Shown one piece after another: positions 5,074 through 8,081 of a stretch of 8,081 nucleotides of DNA. How positions within the stretch are numbered: the stretch's first letter is position 1; each line of letters starts with the position of its first letter. Location of the stretch: assembly GCA_964612855.1 (NCBI GenBank), contig CAZTDR010000090.1:1-8081 (forward strand), read 5' to 3'. The notes beneath the pieces were generated by a model that was not told the DNA's origin, searched no databases, and saw only the letters and a program-made list of their open reading frames with translations. The translations under genes were made by a program, and so were the position numbers. The DNA comes from DATIJJ01 sp964612855. GTDB lineage: Bacteria; Pseudomonadota; Gammaproteobacteria; DSM-16500.

Positions 5074-6462
5074 ATGAGCATTCGGTGTGTAAGTTATTTT
5101 TTAGGGATATTGCTTGGTATAACCTGTCAATCACTTGCTGTTGCGGCCCCATCCACAGAACAGTTTATCAGTATTTCAGATATCCATTTTAACCCCTTTT
5201 CATCCTGTAAAACCTCGCCACGCCCTTGTCACACTGTCGAGAAATTACGTACAGCGAATTATCACGATTGGGATACCATCTTTATTCAAGATGGAGAAGA
5301 GCAATTGGCGAAGTCCGGGGAGGAAACCAATTATCCGCTTTTTGCATCAACCCTTGAAACACTACAGGAACTCGAGCAAGAAAAGCACCCTGCATTTGGT
5401 TTGGTGTTAGGTGATTTGCTCGCACATGATTTTCATGCGCGGTATATTGCTTATTCGCATGATTTTTCCATGAAAGGTTATGAAGAATTTGTCCATAAAA
5501 CATTTGAATTTATGACTTATAAACTCCATGAAGCCATGCCTAACCTCGATATCTATGGCGTTATTGGCAATAACGATTCCTATGATGGTGATTATAATAC
5601 GACATCAAATGGCCAGTTTTTTGCGGATACTGCCAAAATGTGGGCTAATTTAACTCATCAGCCAAACAATAAAAGGGAATTATTAAAGGACTTTCCTCTT
5701 GCTGGTTATTATGCGGTGACTTTGTCGGATAAGCATACCCGGCTCATTGTTTTAAATACGGTGCTTTTTTCTTCCCGCGCTTTAGGAAAAGGAAGTGATT
5801 TGGCAGCGAATCAAGAATTAGCGTGGTTACATCAACAGCTTCTTTTAGCAAAAGAAGAAAAACTACACGTTTTACTCGCGCTTCATATTCCACCCGGAAT
5901 TGATGTACACAATACGGTAAAAACCGCATTTGGTAATGTAAAAGAATTTTGGCAACCTGCTTACCAAAAAGTTTTTATGAAGGAGTTGCAAAATAATGGC
6001 TCCCTCATTATAGGCATTTTATCGGGGCATCTTCATATGGATGCTGCCCAATTGATAGAAGGGCAGCAAGTGACGCTTCCCGTGAGTTTTACGCCGGGTA
6101 TTAGTCCGTTGTTTGGTAACAATCCAGGCTTTAAATTGTACAGCATGGATTCAGCATTCGGGATTTTGAAAGATTTCGATACTTATTATTTGCCCAAGCA
6201 TGCTGTGCTAGGCTGGAAAAAAGAATATAGCTTTAATGAAACATATCAACCTGATTGCAAGCAATGTGATTTAACCAGCGGTATCCAAACTATTACGGCA
6301 GTCAATGCGCAATCCCAGTATTATCGGCAGTATTATGCGGTGAGCAATAACGCCGGACCTATTATGGAAGCGAAATATTGGTCAGCCTATTGGTGCGATT
6401 TACATGAAATAAACGCGGATAGATATCAACAATGTACGAATGAAATTAAGTTGATGGGGTAG
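5074..6462 (+). CDS. Secreted acid-sphingomyelinase-like metallophosphoesterase
   Basis: This 462-residue calcineurin-like phosphoesterase is most like acid sphingomyelinase and SMPDL3-type phosphodiesterases. Those hydrolyse phosphodiester or nucleotide phosphate bonds with a two-metal centre. An N-terminal signal peptide (hydrophobic 6-21, AVA-A cleavage near 24/25) sends it to the periplasm or outside. The metal-site motifs appear in order: SDIHF (D36, H38), GDLLAHD (G113-D119), GNND (165-168), ALHIPPG (H271) and GHLHMD (318-323). The C-terminal part carries four cysteines (395, 398, 441, 454) in a QCDL...YWC...YQQC arrangement like the ASM C-terminal domain, which fits disulfides in an exported enzyme. 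It is a single gene with its own predicted promoter, ribosome-binding site and terminator. In a host-associated bacterium it might act on host lipids or nucleotides, but the substrate is not visible. The family call is firm. Confidence 0.9.
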   Translation: MSIRCVSYFLGILLGITCQSLAVAAPSTEQFISISDIHFNPFSSCKTSPRPCHTVEKLRTANYHDWDTIFIQDGEEQLAKSGEETNYPLFASTLETLQELEQEKHPAFGLVLGDLLAHDFHARYIAYSHDFSMKGYEEFVHKTFEFMTYKLHEAMPNLDIYGVIGNNDSYDGDYNTTSNGQFFADTAKMWANLTHQPNNKRELLKDFPLAGYYAVTLSDKHTRLIVLNTVLFSSRALGKGSDLAANQELAWLHQQLLLAKEEKLHVLLALHIPPGIDVHNTVKTAFGNVKEFWQPAYQKVFMKELQNNGSLIIGILSGHLHMDAAQLIEGQQVTLPVSFTPGISPLFGNNPGFKLYSMDSAFGILKDFDTYYLPKHAVLGWKKEYSFNETYQPDCKQCDLTSGIQTITAVNAQSQYYRQYYAVSNNAGPIMEAKYWSAYWCDLHEINADRYQQCTNEIKLMG

Positions 6463-6843
6463 GGCAGACATTGCACTAGAAGGAATAAATGCCGTTGTAT
6501 AGGGGTTCAACGGCTTTATTTTTGCACAATTATAGAGTTGATATATCAAAAAAAAGCGATATATCTTTGGATCAATGACTAGCTTAGCACCTGGGAACGT
6601 AGTAACAGGAATCGATTCGGATAAAATCGCACTTGTATCAGGGGAGAGTGCGAGTGTGAAATTGAGTTTTAAATCGTCATACACTTTTTGAATGAAATAA
6701 GAAAAAGTAGGCGAAGCACCTTCCGTGAAAGTACGCCAAAAATCGCTTTCTTTATAGTGGGCCGTATCAGATAGTTCAAAATCAATGCGAAAAGTATGGT
6801 GACGTGGACGAGACTTAATTAATACTAATTTTATAATCCACAC
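6400..6843 (-). pseudogene. Unrecognised ORF, probably decayed at its 3' end
   Basis: This 147-codon frame opens with a GTG at 6841-6843 and no convincing ribosome-binding site. Its first 90 or so residues look like coding sequence (for example FRIDFELSDTAHYKESDFWR, then FSYFIQKVYDDLKLNF and IPVTTFPGAKLVIDPK). I do not recognise a family. After about residue 93 the frame runs through an 8-T run inside a palindrome (GATATATC at 6540-6547 and 6558-6565). It then reads backwards through the neighbour's terminator at 6491-6523 and ends inside the 3' end of the phosphodiesterase gene. That makes the last third unlikely to be functional protein. The reading that fits best is a gene that lost its natural end by truncation or a slip in the T-run; a start further upstream is blocked by an in-frame stop. 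It may also be spurious. Confidence 0.4.
6491..6523 (+). terminator. Rho-independent terminator of the phosphodiesterase gene
   Basis: A perfect 7-bp stem, GCCGTTG (6491-6497) and CAACGGC (6508-6514), encloses a 10-nt loop and is followed directly by TTTATTTTT. It begins 28 nt after the stop at 6462. On the minus strand the same stem is followed by ATTTATT, so it may also stop transcripts from the right. Confidence 0.85.
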
Positions 6844-6906
6844 TCGTTTTTTTAAATAATATTGGACTTAATAAAAGGCTGGCTGGATTTATTTTATGAG
6901 CATAAC

Positions 6907-6935
6907 CGTCATCAATTAAAAATTAATTGATGACG
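6907..6935 (-). terminator. Perfect 13-bp hairpin after the lipoprotein gene
   Basis: CGTCATCAATTAA (6907-6919) and TTAATTGATGACG (6923-6935) form a perfect 13-bp stem with a 3-nt loop, 16 nt downstream of the lipoprotein stop on the minus strand. No T-run directly follows in that direction, so it may act as a 3' stabiliser rather than a strong intrinsic terminator. It lies between two same-strand reading frames. Confidence 0.6.
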
Positions 6936-6951
6936 AATTTGTTTTGTAGGT

Positions 6952-7539
6952 TTATTGCAAAATTTGCCGATTTGCATCTTCTAATCGACTGTTATTAATA
7001 GCATTGACCACAGCGGTATACAAGTCGTTACGATTAGCAGCTTGGTAGTATTGATATTGTAGTAAATAAATCCCATCCTTTCCGGTAATAATTTTACCGT
7101 ACAATAATTCTTCTCCCGCAATATTGTCACAATTTGTTCCTGTTCCTTGATAAAGGACTTGGTTTACTGAGGAAACTTTATAGGAGATTTGCACAGACTC
7201 GCATGCTTGTTGGAAAAAACTTTTCAAATGCGTATCTGCATAGATTTTGGCATTCGCAGATTCATTAAAAGAAGTGTAACGATTGGAAATGAGTTGCTTC
7301 CAATTAGAGAAATTTTGATCACTTGGAATATAAACTATTTCGCGAGCAGAGGGGGTAGCCATCGCCCAAGATGTATATTGCGGTAAATTAAATACCATAT
7401 TTTGCTTAGGGTTATACTGATTTCTATAATAAATATCTGCCTTTTGTTGCGATTGTGGTACAGGGGCGAATGAAGCGGCACAACCGACTAAATCAAAGGA
7501 GAGAACGGCTGGTATGAAGGCGAAAAGTAGCTTTTTCAT
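6952..7539 (-). CDS. Hypothetical lipoprotein
   Basis: This is a 195-residue protein with a lipoprotein signal. MKKLLFAFIPAVLSFDLVGC has a short basic start, a hydrophobic core and an LVGC lipobox, with C20 as the lipidated cysteine. After processing it should be anchored in the inner or outer membrane, facing the periplasm. The mature part is rich in Gln, Asn, Ser and Tyr, with NLPQYTSWAMATPSAREIVYIPSDQNFSNWKQL near the N-terminal half and two cysteines (about 113 and 136) that could pair. It ends with a helix containing YTAVVNAINNSRLEDANRQILQ. I do not recognise the family. The ATG at 7537-7539 has a modest GGAAAAG upstream. A TATAAT at 7555-7560 would leave an unusually short leader, so I do not call it a promoter. 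The decayed gene upstream on the same strand (7603 onward) may once have been its operon partner. Confidence 0.75.
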   Translation of the reverse strand: MKKLLFAFIPAVLSFDLVGCAASFAPVPQSQQKADIYYRNQYNPKQNMVFNLPQYTSWAMATPSAREIVYIPSDQNFSNWKQLISNRYTSFNESANAKIYADTHLKSFFQQACESVQISYKVSSVNQVLYQGTGTNCDNIAGEELLYGKIITGKDGIYLLQYQYYQAANRNDLYTAVVNAINNSRLEDANRQILQ

Positions 7540-7602
7540 GGCTTTTCCATACGGATTATAAAAACATATTTTAGGGTAAATTTAGACCCATTACTAGTTA
7601 TC

Positions 7603-7880
7603 TTATTTAGAAGGTGCAAAAGGAAGGCCGGTACGCAAGGTTGAGTTTTTATTATTTAAAGAATTATCTGCTGATGCATTGCCTTGGGCGCAGTAATATT
7701 TTCCGATGATGTTAATGCATTTTATTGAATGGCCCGCTTTAAATAAAGAGTAAGGGTTGCCTCTCCTGCAACAACTCCTAATGTGGTACGAGTGAAGCTT
7801 CTAACTATACTAAATTCCTTTATCCAATGATCTACATTTTATCTCCTGGCGCGGTCTCCGGATTAAGAAAAGGGCTGTAA
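7603..7880 (-). pseudogene. Frameshifted remnant of an unknown gene
   Basis: Three consecutive minus-strand segments in different frames read like one protein. The farthest upstream, about 7840-7880, gives LPYSPFLNPETAPGDK. The middle, 7761-7838, gives NVDHWIKEFSIVRSFTRTTL then GVVAGE. The last, 7603-7761, gives 52 codons from GNPYSLFKAGHSIKCINIIG to LRTGLPFAPSK and a TAA stop. Moving from the middle to the last segment needs a single-base correction at about 7761, and another near 7838 joins the first two. No frame is open across the whole stretch and no start codon with a ribosome-binding site is evident, so it is probably a broken gene whose 5' part is lost. The last segment contains two cysteines (about residues 15 and 24). 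The family is not recognised. It ends 63 bp before the lipoprotein start, in the same direction. Confidence 0.5.
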
Positions 7881-7914
7881 GGAAGAAAAATTCGATTCTT
7901 TTAAATTACCGGAA

Positions 7915-7960
7915 TTGTAGGGGCGGATTCGTGTGCATATTATTACACACAAGTTTTTTT
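7915..7960 (+). repeat. Second TTGTAGGGGC repeat copy with a small hairpin and T-run
   Basis: TTGTAGGGGC at 7915-7924 repeats the outer end of the hairpin repeat at 4805-4814, then diverges (GGATTCG). A short stem of GTGTG (7931-7935) and CACAC (7946-7950) follows, with a 10-nt loop, and a 7-T run at 7954-7960. It may be a truncated repeat copy that now resembles a weak plus-strand terminator. Confidence 0.45.
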
Positions 7961-7974
7961 AAGAGTAAAGAAAC

Positions 7975-8077
7975 GTAGGGTGGATTAGGCGTTTTTGCCG
8001 AAATCCACCAAAATCTAAATGCTTTCTATTTTAATCTGGTGGATTACGATGCAAAAAACGCATCTAATCCACCCCAC
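7975..8077. repeat. GTAGGGTGGATTAG-type inverted repeat at the window edge
   Basis: The left arm 7975-8010 (GTAGGGTGGATTAGGCG...AAATCCACCA) and the right arm 8037-8077, reverse-complemented GTGGGGTGGATTAGATGCG...TAATCCACCA, match at both ends with a few small indels. The spacer is 26 nt and AT-rich. Palindromes of this GGGTGGATTAG/TAATCCACC kind are dispersed in many proteobacterial genomes. The element is complete within the window, 4 bp from its right edge. No gene is seen in 7881-8081. Confidence 0.8.
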
Positions 8078-8081
8078 GAAT

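Noticed and set aside
5135..5929. Three short frames (5135-5410 plus, 5282-5503 minus, 5744-5929 minus) within the phosphodiesterase gene
   Set aside because: They lie entirely within the coding sequence of a gene with full family motifs and have no own start signals.
7189..7386. Plus-strand frame opposite the lipoprotein gene
   Set aside because: It is antisense to a gene with a clear lipoprotein signal and has no ribosome-binding site or protein-like pattern.
7555..7560. TATAAT as a minus-strand promoter for the lipoprotein gene
   Set aside because: It matches the -10 consensus but leaves a leader of about 9 nt, and no -35 is found at 16-18 bp.
1..8081. CRISPR array, tRNA or rRNA genes
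   Set aside because: The only regularly spaced repeats are the 15-bp iterons with 6-7 bp gaps, which do not have CRISPR geometry; I saw no cloverleaf or rRNA-like sequence, though no search could be run.

Overview
This window looks like the replication and partition core of a low-copy iteron plasmid, or a chromosomally integrated or phage-like copy of one. The host is probably an AT-rich gammaproteobacterium. The initiator/ParA/ParB set, the dispersed hairpin repeats and the acid-sphingomyelinase-like secreted enzyme suggest Legionellales (Coxiella, Legionella, Aquicella type). That placement is inference from protein style and base composition, not from a database match.

Layout, left to right. 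Positions 35-107 hold a REP-like hairpin. On the minus strand are a GNAT acetyltransferase (126-665), a 160-bp near-perfect palindromic MITE-like element flanked by TA (668-827), and a Rep_3-family replication initiator (827-2251). Next comes a compact origin (about 2216-2460). It has five 15-bp iterons spaced 21-22 bp apart, two of them inside the start of the rep gene. It also has a rep promoter abutting the outermost iteron, an AT-rich stretch with four TAAAC repeats in 10-11 bp phase, and an imperfect inverted repeat upstream of parA. On the plus strand follow parA (2497-3372), parB (3365-4378, overlapping parA) and a small tandem ribbon-helix-helix protein (4384-4743), which together form a likely three-gene operon. 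Positions 4744-5073 contain a weak terminator, a GC-rich hairpin repeat, two more iteron-like sites and a promoter. The promoter drives a secreted acid-sphingomyelinase-like phosphodiesterase (5074-6462), followed by a clear terminator. The right end is on the minus strand: a doubtful or decayed ORF (6400-6843), a lipoprotein (6952-7539) and a frameshifted gene remnant (7603 to about 7880). It ends with two dispersed-repeat units (7915-8077).

How the parts work together: Rep should bind the iterons to open the origin and, because its promoter abuts them, repress itself. ParA, ParB and probably the RHH protein segregate the replicon. The least ordinary signal is that the Rep iteron is not confined to the origin. 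An exact 15-bp copy lies inside the RHH coding sequence, and two close variants lie just upstream of the phosphodiesterase promoter, all three inverted relative to the origin array. This suggests remote copy-number control or Rep-linked control of neighbouring genes. A second unusual point is that the palindromic element sits exactly in what reconstructs as a TAATG stop/start overlap between rep and the acetyltransferase gene, leaving both reading frames usable.
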